From: an uncultured Porphyromonadaceae bacterium
GTDB taxonomy: Bacteria; Bacteroidota; Bacteroidia; Bacteroidales; Muribaculaceae
Assembly (NCBI GenBank): GCA_937892215.1
Contig: CALAVE010000083.1
Location: 1-41,334 of the forward strand
Reading direction: 5' to 3'
Length of the DNA: 41,334 nt
Shown: positions 23,445 to 31,145 of the stretch, piece after piece
How positions within the stretch are numbered: the first letter of the stretch is position 1
Layout of the letters: every line of letters starts with the position of its first letter
Made by a program: the position numbers and the translations under genes
Notes under the pieces: generated by a model
Databases searched by the model: none
What the model was told of the DNA's origin: nothing
What the model saw: the letters and a program-made list of their open reading frames with translations, nothing else

Positions 23445-24370
23445 AGTCGATTAGAAGAGGTTTGATAAGCATAGGGGTGTTAGCAGTGACGTTGCTGACA
23501 TCGCCCATTGTTTCCGGGCAGGAGTTGAATTGCACGGTGGAAGTTAATGCGCAGAAGATTCAGAACGCCAACAAAGAAATCTTCAACACCCTGAAAGAGG
23601 CGATTTCGGAATACATGAACACGAACAAGTGGACAGACGCGCAGTTCGGAACCAACGAGAAAATAGAATGCACACTATACCTGACGCTAAGCACATACGA
23701 GGACGCAACAGGAAAGATGAGCGGTGACATTCAGATACAATCGAGGCGGCCGGTTTACAACAGTTCCTACACGACAAGTATCATTAATTTCAAGGACACC
23801 AAAGTGGAATTCCTGTATCAGGAGAACGAGCCCTTGGTGTTCTCGGAGCAGGACATGCAAAGCAATCTTACCGCAATCCTCAACTTCTACGCATTTCTGG
23901 TGATAGCGCTGGACTTTGACACATTCTCGCCCAATGGCGGAGACCCGTACTACGAGAAAGCCGCTAACGTGGTGAGGATGGCGCAGAGCGCAGGAGAAAG
24001 CGGCTGGAAAGCATTTGAAGACCCGAAGAACAGGAGTTCGGTGCTGAGCGCATACACCGACAAGGCGACGTCGGGCATACGCGAGCTGCTATACCAATAT
24101 CACCGTCAAGGTCTTGACCAGATGGTGACAAGCGCAGACAAGGGACGGGCTACGATTACAAAGAATCTGGAGATACTGAAGAAGATTTACGACGTGGCTC
24201 CGATGTCGGTTTGTCTGTCGATGTTCAAGGATGCCAAGCTTGATGAGCTTGTAAATATCTATTCCAAAGCGAACACCACTGAGCGCGAGAACGTGTATGA
24301 GATATTGTACCCCCTGTACCCCACAGAGGGGTCACGACTGGATAAGATTAAGAATCCCGACACAAAATAA
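23441..24370 (+). CDS. DUF4835 family secreted protein
   Basis: The 309-aa protein from ATG 23441 starts with a signal peptide (MKSIRRGLISIGVLAVTLLTSPIVSGQ) followed by LNCTVEVNAQKIQNANKEIFNTLKEAISEYMNTNKW, the typical opening of DUF4835. The frame is open further upstream to 23375, but that part lies inside coaBC; the ATG overlapping the coaBC stop (ATGA) fits translational coupling. DUF4835 proteins occur in Bacteroidetes between coaBC and recN; their role is unknown and export to periplasm is all that can be inferred. The middle has SGDIQIQSRRPVYNSSYTT and the C-terminal half is helical. Confidence 0.88.
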   Translation: MKSIRRGLISIGVLAVTLLTSPIVSGQELNCTVEVNAQKIQNANKEIFNTLKEAISEYMNTNKWTDAQFGTNEKIECTLYLTLSTYEDATGKMSGDIQIQSRRPVYNSSYTTSIINFKDTKVEFLYQENEPLVFSEQDMQSNLTAILNFYAFLVIALDFDTFSPNGGDPYYEKAANVVRMAQSAGESGWKAFEDPKNRSSVLSAYTDKATSGIRELLYQYHRQGLDQMVTSADKGRATITKNLEILKKIYDVAPMSVCLSMFKDAKLDELVNIYSKANTTERENVYEILYPLYPTEGSRLDKIKNPDTK

Positions 24371-24384
24371 GAGCCAGAAGACAG

Positions 24385-26049
24385 ATGCTTGCTAAGTTGT
24401 ACATATCAAACTACGCACTGATAGAGTCGCTGGAGATCGATTTCCAAAAAGGCCTGACAATTATAACAGGGGAGACAGGCGCGGGAAAGTCGATAATACT
24501 GGGAGCCTTGTCACTGATACTTGGCGAACGAGCTGAGAGCAAATACATAAGTGACAGCGGAAGAAAAACGATTGTAGAAGGTATATTTGACTTGAGCGGC
24601 TATGACTTGCGCCATTTTTTTGAAGAAAACGAGATAGACTACAACGAGGCGGAGTGCATAATACGCCGCGAAATCAGCGCTACCGGGCGTTCGCGGGCTT
24701 TTATCAACGACACACCTGTGAGTGTGAGTGACCTCAAAGAAATCATGTCGAGACTGGTTGACATCCATTCTCAGCACAGCAATACATTGCTGTCGCAGAG
24801 CGGATATCAGTTAAGTATCCTTGACTCGATGAGCGACAGCAGGGCCTTGCTTAAAGACTATGTGAGTACGTTTCGTGATTTCAAGCGGCAGAAGCAGGCT
24901 TTGGAGCAAAGAAAGGCAGAATACACAAAGGCCAAAGAAGAAGAGGATTACATCCGCTTCCAGTATAATCAAATAGCCGCTTTATCGCTGAAAGAGCATG
25001 AGGACAAGGAACTGGAGGAGAAGCAAAAACTACTGGAGAATGCGAGTGAGATAAAAGAGTCGCTATGGTGGATTGAGAGTGTGCTTGACGGAGAGAACAA
25101 TCCCGTGTTAGAGACCCTTAGGCTGGTGGAGCAACGACTGCATGAGACCGAGAGTAATGTAAAGGATCTGCGAGGGATGAGTGAACGCGTACACTCGGCA
25201 ATAATAGACCTGAAAGATATCTGCGACAGTGCTTCGTACGTAGAAGGCGACCTTATGGTGGACCCGGCCGCACTGCGAGAGACAGAGGAACGGCTAAACG
25301 AGATATACAGCCTAGAGAAAAAGCACAACGTGTCAAGTGTGGACGAGTTGCTGGTAATTCAGGAGAGATATGAACAAACGCTGCAGAGCATAGGCGACAT
25401 AGAGGATGACTTGAAAGACGACGAGCAACGAGTGGCGCAGCTTGAATCCGAGGCCCGCCAACTGGCTGCTAAACTCACGTCTCAACGCAAAGAAAACGCG
25501 AAAACATTTGAGGCGGCACTCAAGAAAAGTTGCAAGATGCTTGGACTTGCCAACATGGAGTTTGAAGTGGAGTTCTCAGCGACGGAATTGCAAGAAAGTG
25601 GGCAGGATGTGGTGAAATTCATGGTGTCGTTCAACAAGAGTCAGCGTAAGCTTGCTGTGCATGACGTGGCATCGGGCGGCGAACTTTCACGGATGATGCT
25701 AAGCATAAAGGCGATAATAGCCGGCAATATGAATCTTCCCACGATAATCTTTGATGAAGTAGATACAGGCGTCTCGGGCGAAATAGCGGCCAGAGTGGGA
25801 GAGATGATGAAAGATATTTCACGTCATATCCAAGTGATAGCGATTACGCATCTGCCACAAGTTGCAGCCCTTGGAGACGAGCATTTGCGAGTTTACAAGA
25901 GAGACAAAGGAGAGAGAACCCTGACAGGCATTGAGTGGCTGGCGAAAGAGGAACGAGTGATGGAGCTGGCAAAGATGCTCAGCGGAAAAGAGATAAACGA
26001 GGCCGCCATAGGGAATGCGCGGGCGTTAATAGAACATAAAGACAAATGA
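24385..26049 (+). CDS. recN: DNA repair protein RecN
   Basis: The 554-aa SMC-like ATPase acts in double-strand break repair. The N-terminal head has the RecN start MLAKLYISNYALIESLEIDF and Walker A GETGAGKS (about 31-38). Two long coiled-coil arms fill 150-380 (SLKEHEDKELEEKQKL, ESEARQLAAKLTSQRKEN). The C-terminal head has the signature DVASGGELSRMMLSIK, Walker B PTIIFDEVDTGVSGEIA and VIAITHLPQVAALGD. Length is typical (550-560 aa). It sits 14 nt after the DUF4835 gene and overlaps rlmB. No LexA-type operator was recognised in front, in line with its position inside an operon. Confidence 0.96.
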   Translation: MLAKLYISNYALIESLEIDFQKGLTIITGETGAGKSIILGALSLILGERAESKYISDSGRKTIVEGIFDLSGYDLRHFFEENEIDYNEAECIIRREISATGRSRAFINDTPVSVSDLKEIMSRLVDIHSQHSNTLLSQSGYQLSILDSMSDSRALLKDYVSTFRDFKRQKQALEQRKAEYTKAKEEEDYIRFQYNQIAALSLKEHEDKELEEKQKLLENASEIKESLWWIESVLDGENNPVLETLRLVEQRLHETESNVKDLRGMSERVHSAIIDLKDICDSASYVEGDLMVDPAALRETEERLNEIYSLEKKHNVSSVDELLVIQERYEQTLQSIGDIEDDLKDDEQRVAQLESEARQLAAKLTSQRKENAKTFEAALKKSCKMLGLANMEFEVEFSATELQESGQDVVKFMVSFNKSQRKLAVHDVASGGELSRMMLSIKAIIAGNMNLPTIIFDEVDTGVSGEIAARVGEMMKDISRHIQVIAITHLPQVAALGDEHLRVYKRDKGERTLTGIEWLAKEERVMELAKMLSGKEINEAAIGNARALIEHKDK

Positions 26050-26807
26050 TGACAGAAAAAGAACAATATATATTCGGGATACGAGCCGTGATAGAGGCGA
26101 TGGATGCCGGCAGGGTCATAGACAAGATACTTATTAAGAGTGACTTGAGCAGTGACCTGCGAAAGGAGCTGACCGCCAAAGCACGCGAATGTCACATTCC
26201 GCTGCAGCGCGTGCCTGTGGAGCGAATCAACCGAATCACCCGAAAGAACCATCAGGGCGTACTGGCGTTTCTGGCCGCAGTGGACTACTGGAGCTTGGAA
26301 AGCATGATTCCCGCACTGTACGAAGATGGTGTGGTGCCATTCATAATAGTGCTTGACGGGGTGACCGACGTGAGGAACTTCGGTGCGATAGCCCGCACTT
26401 GCGAATGCGCCGGAGTGAATGCGATAGTGATACCGGAGAAGAACAGCGTGTGCGTAAATGCCGATGCGGTGAAGACATCGGCCGGAGCACTCAACTATAT
26501 TCCGGTGTGCCGCGAGAAGAATGTGGTAAGTGCCATAGAGATTCTGAAAGCCAATGGTTTCAGGGTGATAGGCAGCAGCGACCGCACGGAAAAGTTATTT
26601 ACCGATTGCCGCTATACCGACCCTGTGGCGCTGGTGCTCGGTTCGGAAGACAAAGGCATTTCGACCGACGTGATGAAAATGTGTGATGAGCTGGTGAAGA
26701 TACCCGAGTTTGGCGAGATAAACTCACTTAACGTGTCGGTGGCCGGCGGCATACTGATATACGAAGTGGTTAAGCAGAGGCTAAACGACAATCAGACAGT
26801 GAATTAA
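26046..26807 (+). CDS. rlmB: 23S rRNA 2'-O-ribose methyltransferase, RlmB/TrmH family
   Basis: The 253-aa SPOUT methyltransferase likely modifies a 23S rRNA guanosine (Gm2251 in E. coli RlmB). The substrate-binding N domain (YIFGIRAVIEAMDAGRVIDKIL) is followed by the SpoU motifs: 1, DGVTDVRNFGAIARTCECAGV; 2, VALVLGSEDKGIS; 3, INSLNVSVAGGILIYEVVKQR, which forms the knotted SAM site. ATG 26046 overlaps the recN stop; ATG 26049 is the alternative. RlmB versus another TrmH-family member (for example tRNA methylation) cannot be settled by eye, but the N-terminal domain favours RlmB. Confidence 0.88.
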   Translation: MMTEKEQYIFGIRAVIEAMDAGRVIDKILIKSDLSSDLRKELTAKARECHIPLQRVPVERINRITRKNHQGVLAFLAAVDYWSLESMIPALYEDGVVPFIIVLDGVTDVRNFGAIARTCECAGVNAIVIPEKNSVCVNADAVKTSAGALNYIPVCREKNVVSAIEILKANGFRVIGSSDRTEKLFTDCRYTDPVALVLGSEDKGISTDVMKMCDELVKIPEFGEINSLNVSVAGGILIYEVVKQRLNDNQTVN

Positions 26808-26831
26808 ATAAAGGAGAAATATATTTCAATT

Positions 26832-27758
26832 ATGATTAACAGAGCATTAATTAGAGTGAAGGTGGTTCAGGTGTTATATTCCAATGTGATAAAGCAAGAG
26901 AACGACCTAAGAAAAATAGAGAAAGAGCTTAACGACAGTCTGGACAAGTCATACGAATTGTACAACATGCTGCTGCAACTGATAGTGGAGCTCACAAAAC
27001 TGGAGGAGCGCGAGCAGGATGAAGCACGCAACAAGTATTTTCCTACAGAGGAAGAGCTAAATCCCAACACCCGCTTTGTGGACAACCGGTTGGCACAGAA
27101 ACTGCGAGAGGACGTGACGCTTGGAGAGTACATAGGCGAGAACCTTTGTACGTGGACCGACAATCCCATTTTCATCCATCTGCTACTGGATAAGATTAAG
27201 CGTTCGGCAACCTACATGAAATACATGGAGGCCGAAGAAGTGGGGCTGAAAGAAGATTGTGACCTGTGGCGCAACCTGATGAAGAAAGTGATATTCAATG
27301 ATGACATCTTCAAGGATGAGCTAGAGTCAAGGTCGGTGTACTGGAATGATGACTTGGACACAATGGGGCAGTTTGCTCTGAAAACCATAAAGCGCATAGA
27401 GGAGCAAAATGAGCCGTATTTACTGCCGAAGTACAAGAACGATGAGGACTATGATTATGCTATAATGCTACTTGAGAAATCGTTCCAAGGCAGAGAAGAC
27501 AGCGACGAGCTGATAGACACATACGTGAAAAAGGAGAGTTGGTCGCCGGAGCGCATTGGACTAATGGAGCGGCTTATCATGGACGTGGCGATAGCCGAGA
27601 TGAGGTCGTTCGTAAGTATCCCCATCAACGTAACGCTTAATGAGTTCATTGAAATAGCGAAATACTATGGCAACCAGGAGAGCGGCAAGTTTGTGAACGG
27701 CATACTCCACTCTGTGTCGCAGCAAATACGAGCCGAAAGGTCCACCGGCAAATTTTAA
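26832..27758 (+). CDS. nusB: Transcription antitermination factor NusB (long form)
   Basis: The 308-aa protein is about twice the size of E. coli NusB (139 aa), the form usual in Bacteroidetes (recalled). The N-terminus (MINRALIRVKVVQVLYSNV) resembles the start of a NusB fold, a helical charged insertion fills about 20-180, and the C-terminal NusB half has DEDYDYAIMLLEKSFQGREDSDELIDTY and MERLIMDVAIAEMRSFVSIPINVTLNEFIEIAKYYG. It joins the boxA-binding NusB-S10 antitermination complex on rRNA operons. The ATG is preceded by AAGGAGAAAT, a fair ribosome binding site at a slightly long distance. yajC follows 34 nt later. Confidence 0.93.
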   Translation: MINRALIRVKVVQVLYSNVIKQENDLRKIEKELNDSLDKSYELYNMLLQLIVELTKLEEREQDEARNKYFPTEEELNPNTRFVDNRLAQKLREDVTLGEYIGENLCTWTDNPIFIHLLLDKIKRSATYMKYMEAEEVGLKEDCDLWRNLMKKVIFNDDIFKDELESRSVYWNDDLDTMGQFALKTIKRIEEQNEPYLLPKYKNDEDYDYAIMLLEKSFQGREDSDELIDTYVKKESWSPERIGLMERLIMDVAIAEMRSFVSIPINVTLNEFIEIAKYYGNQESGKFVNGILHSVSQQIRAERSTGKF

Positions 27759-27792
27759 GACAATATTTAAAAACCAATAATAAATTACGACT

Positions 27793-28125
27793 ATGACTAC
27801 AAATTTCATTATGCTACAAGACCCGGCTGCAGGCGGCGGCTACAGCAGCCTGATTATGATTGTGCTTCTGATAGTGATTTTCTATTTTTTCATGATTCGT
27901 CCACAATCGAACAAGCAGAAAGAGATAAAGAAATTCCGCGACGGCATGCAGAAAGGAGATAAAGTGACGACTGCAGGCGGCATCTATGGAAAGATACGCG
28001 ATATCAAGGACAACATCGTGATTCTGGAGATAGACGACAATGTGAAAATACGCATTGACAAAGGTTCTGTGTATCCGAGCATCCAAGACGCGAACGAGGC
28101 AGGAGCCGACGTGAAGAACAAATAA
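27793..28125 (+). CDS. yajC: Preprotein translocase subunit YajC
   Basis: The 110-aa inner-membrane protein has one transmembrane helix (YSSLIMIVLLIVIFYFFMIR, about 18-38) followed by the YajC signature RPQSNKQKEIKKFRDGMQKGDKV and TAGGIYGKIRDIKDNIVILEI. It associates with SecDF in the Sec translocon; secD/secF are not in this window. It is in the nusB operon. Confidence 0.95.
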   Translation: MTTNFIMLQDPAAGGGYSSLIMIVLLIVIFYFFMIRPQSNKQKEIKKFRDGMQKGDKVTTAGGIYGKIRDIKDNIVILEIDDNVKIRIDKGSVYPSIQDANEAGADVKNK

Positions 28126-28205
28126 TAAGAAAGTTCTTGCCACAAATCTGACAGGAATAATCAGCGAAGAATACACTAACGGAGTATAAGCAAACTGCAA
28201 GCACA

Positions 28206-29177
28206 ATGAAACCGTTTGACAAAAGCCAGCTTAAGATAGACAAGAAACGAGCACGGTCGATAATGCTGTACCTGTTTTTCGTAGCTATTTCAACGGTGTT
28301 CTGGTGCTTTATCACAATAAACCAGGATTTACAGAACGAGGTGAGTATTCCTCTGGAAGTGGTGAATATGCCGGAGAATATCACATTCATAGATGAATTG
28401 CCCACAGAGATAAACGTGACTATCCGTGACAAGGGGTCGGCATTTGTGAAAAGCCTGCTGAACGGCAACAAAGGCATACGTATCAATTTCAAAGACTACG
28501 CTGACACCCGTAATGAGAAGTTAGTGATAAGTTCAGGGAAGCTGCGCACGATAGTGAAAAATTCGCTCAGTCGCACGTCGAGCATCATCACCATATCGCC
28601 GGAGTCGATTAACGTTGCTTACACAACGAGTTTCGGCAAGAAGGTACCCATAAACTACGGCAATGTGGTGGTGGAAGTAACACCGGGCTATATCCAGAAC
28701 GGGCGCATCTCCACAGAAAGTGGCGACTCAGTGCTCATCTTTGCCAATTCCCGCCTGATAAGTTCAATTAATGAAGTGTTCACGTATCAGGTGGAGGCAA
28801 AAGAACTGACCGACACACTGAGGCGGAAAGTGAACATTGTTCCTATTACAGGAATAAAAGTAGTTCCGAGCACAGTGGAGATTGTGGTTCCTGTGGAGCA
28901 ACTGGTGGAATGCACAGACACAATAGCAGTGACAGTGAGAAACAATCCCGAGGGTTCGAGTATAGTGGCCTATCCCGCATCAGTGATAGCCAAATACCAC
29001 ACTCCCAAGAGCAAGATGACACAGCAAAGCCGAATCACGGCAGTGGTGGATTACAACCACATTAAGCACGTGGGAAATGAAAAGGTATCTGTGGCAGTGG
29101 GAGAGTCTCCGACTTACATTCAGGACGTGGAGTTGTTCCCTGACAGTGTTCAATGTAACTTTGTGGAAGCCAAATGA
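28206..29177 (+). CDS. YbbR-domain membrane protein
   Basis: The 323-aa protein has one N-terminal transmembrane helix (SIMLYLFFVAISTVFWCFIT, about 18-38) and an extracytoplasmic part with YbbR repeats (VSIPLEVVNMPENITFIDELPTEI; VPINYGNVVVEVTPGYIQNG). In Firmicutes YbbR proteins regulate the diadenylate cyclase CdaA, but no cyclase is seen here, so that role is not assumed. It is 80 nt after yajC (no feature seen in the gap) and overlaps the coaE start by ATGA. Confidence 0.85.
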   Translation: MKPFDKSQLKIDKKRARSIMLYLFFVAISTVFWCFITINQDLQNEVSIPLEVVNMPENITFIDELPTEINVTIRDKGSAFVKSLLNGNKGIRINFKDYADTRNEKLVISSGKLRTIVKNSLSRTSSIITISPESINVAYTTSFGKKVPINYGNVVVEVTPGYIQNGRISTESGDSVLIFANSRLISSINEVFTYQVEAKELTDTLRRKVNIVPITGIKVVPSTVEIVVPVEQLVECTDTIAVTVRNNPEGSSIVAYPASVIAKYHTPKSKMTQQSRITAVVDYNHIKHVGNEKVSVAVGESPTYIQDVELFPDSVQCNFVEAK

Positions 29178-29761
29178 AGACCATTATAGCCATAACTGGA
29201 GGTATAGGTAGCGGTAAGAGCGTTGTGAGCGATGTGCTGCGATGTATGGGCTATAGTGTTTATGACAGCGACCGAGAAGCCAAGAGGCTGATGAATACAT
29301 CTGCCACCTTGATAGCCAAGATAACAGAAGCATTCGGAGAGGAATCGTACACTGACGGGGAACTGAACCGCGCCAGGATGGCCAAGATAGTGTTTGACAA
29401 TGCTGATGCGCTCCTTTGCCTGAACCACATAGTTCATCCGGAAGTGATAGCAGACTTCAGGAGATACTGCGCGAGTAAAGTTGACGGGGCTGTTTTTCTG
29501 GAGACCGCGATACTGGAAGAGAGCGGAATGGACAAAGAGGTGGATGAAGTGTGGGTGGTGACAGCTCCTGAGGAAGTACGCATAAGGAGAGTGTTATCGC
29601 GTGACAAGACCAACGTTGAGGCCGTGAAACAGCGCATCAGGACGCAGAAAGACGTGGATGGTGGCAAGACCATAACAAATGACGGAGAAACAGCCATTCT
29701 GCCCCAAATCATACGGCTTCTGAGCGTTATTCGGCAAGAAGATAAAGGCGCGATGTGTTGA
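29174..29761 (+). CDS. coaE: Dephospho-CoA kinase
   Basis: The 195-aa P-loop kinase performs the last step of coenzyme A synthesis, phosphorylating the 3'-OH of dephospho-CoA. It shows Walker A GGIGSGKSVV at about 8-17, the DSDREAKRLM segment, NHIVHPEVIADFRRY, and lid-region VLSRDKTNVEAVKQRIRTQ. Length matches E. coli CoaE (206 aa). ATG 29174 overlaps the ybbR stop, so it is translationally coupled and ends the long cluster that began at dnaN. Confidence 0.95.
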   Translation: MKTIIAITGGIGSGKSVVSDVLRCMGYSVYDSDREAKRLMNTSATLIAKITEAFGEESYTDGELNRARMAKIVFDNADALLCLNHIVHPEVIADFRRYCASKVDGAVFLETAILEESGMDKEVDEVWVVTAPEEVRIRRVLSRDKTNVEAVKQRIRTQKDVDGGKTITNDGETAILPQIIRLLSVIRQEDKGAMC

Positions 29762-29767
29762 AAAAAA

Positions 29768-29798
29768 TTTGTTCTGCGCTCGGCAGTTCGTAACGTTG
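29768..29798 (+). promoter_or_regulatory. Degenerate upstream copy of the DUF5606 gene promoter
   Basis: TTTGTTCTGCGCTCG at 29768-29782 and TTCGTAACGTTG at 29787-29798 duplicate the downstream promoter with the same 23-nt offset, but the -7 element is TAACGTTG (one mismatch). Part of the copy lies in a hairpin (GTAACGTTGGCT/AGCCGAAGTTAC, 29790-29817). Confidence 0.45.
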
Positions 29799-29849
29799 GC
29801 TTTAGAGCCGAAGTTACTGTCACTCGGCATAAAAAAAGAATGAATTCTT

Positions 29850-29880
29850 TTTGTTCTGCGCTCGTTTATTCGTAACTTTG
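29850..29880 (+). promoter_or_regulatory. Promoter of the DUF5606 gene
   Basis: TTTG at 29850-29853, 19-nt spacer, TAACTTTG at 29873-29880: a full consensus match. It is preceded by an AT-rich palindrome (AAAAAGAAT/ATTCTTTTT) that overlaps the -33. Confidence 0.7.
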
Positions 29881-29908
29881 CAGAGAAACAAAGAAAAACG
29901 ATACACTT

Positions 29909-30343
29909 ATGTTAAAAGAGATTCTAAGCATTTCCGGTCGTCCGGGACTATACAAACTGATTTCCCACGGCAATAATATGCTGGTGGTGGAGAGCTTAAC
30001 AGACAAGAAACGAACGCCGGCTTATACACGCGACAGGATTATGTCGCTCGGTGACATCGCGATATATACGTACGGAGACGATGTGCCACTGTGGCAGGTG
30101 ATGGAGAATATCTACAAGAAACATGACGGCAAGACCGTGGACGCGAAGGCAATAAAAAGCGACAAGGAACTTGACGCATTCTTCAAGGAGATACTTCCGG
30201 AATACGATGAGGACCGTGTTTACAAGACCGACATCAAGAAAGTGATAAACTGGTATAACGCGTTGGTTAACGCCGGTTTCACAGAGTTCAAGCCTCAAGA
30301 TGCGGAAAAGAAGGAAGAGCCGGAAGCAGAGGAAGATAAATAA
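29909..30343 (+). CDS. DUF5606 domain-containing protein, function unknown
   Basis: The 144-aa protein has the Bacteroidetes DUF5606 opening MLKEILSISGRPGLYKLISHGNNMLVVESL, then DKKRTPAYTRDRIMSLGDIAIYT and a helical middle (LWQVMENIYKKHDG). The tail is strongly acidic (EKKEEPEAEEDK). No signal peptide or membrane segment is seen, so it is cytosolic. It has its own strong promoter and a perfect 14-bp hairpin after it, so it is probably monocistronic. Function is unknown. Confidence 0.85.
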   Translation: MLKEILSISGRPGLYKLISHGNNMLVVESLTDKKRTPAYTRDRIMSLGDIAIYTYGDDVPLWQVMENIYKKHDGKTVDAKAIKSDKELDAFFKEILPEYDEDRVYKTDIKKVINWYNALVNAGFTEFKPQDAEKKEEPEAEEDK

Positions 30344-30360
30344 TTTAAGCCAAAAGGAAG

Positions 30361-30404
30361 AATGTGCTGAGAAAGAAGCGACCTTGTTTCTCAGCACATT
30401 TCAT
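30361..30404 (+). terminator. Perfect hairpin between the DUF5606 and NlpC/P60 genes
   Basis: AATGTGCTGAGAAA at 30361-30374 is perfectly complementary to TTTCTCAGCACATT at 30387-30400, a 14-bp stem with a 12-nt loop, followed by TTCATT. It works as a terminator for the upstream gene but ends only 8 nt before the next ATG. Confidence 0.65.
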
Positions 30405-30416
30405 TAGATGAGAGCC

Positions 30417-30947
30417 ATGAAGCGAGTGCGACACACATTAGCGATGATAGCGATGATATCAGGACTGATATTATGCATGCCGTCGTGCAAGTCGCACAAA
30501 GAGGTGAGCACAGACGAGATATACACAACTGAAAGCAGCGCCAGCAAGGCTGACAAATACGGCGATTTGCCGATAAAAGACAAGAAGCTGAGGGAAGAAG
30601 TGAAGGCCTGGATGGGCGCCCCATACAAGTATGGCGGACACAGCAAGAACGGGACAGACTGCTCAGGATTTGTGATGGAGGTGTTCAAGGCCGTGTATGA
30701 CATAAAACTGGAACGCAACTCAGCCAAGATGTACGAGAACAACTGTAAGAAAATAAAGAAAAACGACCTAAGAGAGGGTGACTTAGTGTTTTTCATAACA
30801 GGAAGCAAAAACAGAATAAGTCATGTGGGGATATATTTAAATGATGGTGATTTCGTTCACGCATCATCGTCGAAAGGAGTGACGATAAACAACCTGAGCC
30901 AACGCTACTACACCAATCACTACGCAGGTTCCGGGCGTGTGAAGTGA
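30417..30947 (+). CDS. NlpC/P60 family lipoprotein (peptidoglycan endopeptidase)
   Basis: This 176-aa protein (ATG 30417; ATG 30408 is an alternative adding MRA) has a lipoprotein signal (LILCMPSCKSHKEV, lipobox Cys). Its NlpC/P60 domain at about 60-175 carries the catalytic Cys in YGGHSKNGTDCSGFVMEV, the catalytic His in RISHVGIYLNDG, and FVHASSSKGVTINNL. Enzymes of this type cleave D-Glu/mDAP links in peptidoglycan peptides. It is short (single domain), like E. coli Spr/NlpC. No promoter matching the consensus was found between the hairpin and the start. Confidence 0.92.
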   Translation: MKRVRHTLAMIAMISGLILCMPSCKSHKEVSTDEIYTTESSASKADKYGDLPIKDKKLREEVKAWMGAPYKYGGHSKNGTDCSGFVMEVFKAVYDIKLERNSAKMYENNCKKIKKNDLREGDLVFFITGSKNRISHVGIYLNDGDFVHASSSKGVTINNLSQRYYTNHYAGSGRVK

Positions 30948-30975
30948 GTTAAGCCCTTATAATACGCTATTGCCA

Positions 30976-31000
30976 ATATCGGGTGGTATCCGCCCGATAC
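30976..31000. terminator. Hairpin between NlpC/P60 and comEC
   Basis: ATCGGGTGG pairs with CCGCCCGAT (one G-U pair) across a TAT loop, between two converging genes. No clear T run follows on either strand, so it is a weak bidirectional terminator candidate. Confidence 0.4.
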
Positions 31001-31053
31001 AAGTCTTGTTATTATCCTATGGGACAGAAGAATGAACAAGTTCAGAAAATAGC

Positions 31054-31085
31054 ATTGACAAGGGCTTGATATAGTAGTAATTTTG
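31054..31085 (+). promoter_or_regulatory. Unassigned promoter directed into the 3' end of comEC
   Basis: ATTG at 31054-31057, 20-nt spacer and TAATTTTG at 31078-31085 form a near-consensus promoter on the plus strand. The only gene downstream is comEC on the opposite strand, whose stop lies about 60 nt away. No sense gene or clear short ORF follows. Confidence 0.5.
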
Positions 31086-31145
31086 CAGCAGAAAAACAGA
31101 GTTCATTGACATGATGTAATACAAACCAAGCGATACAAGGCCGCG

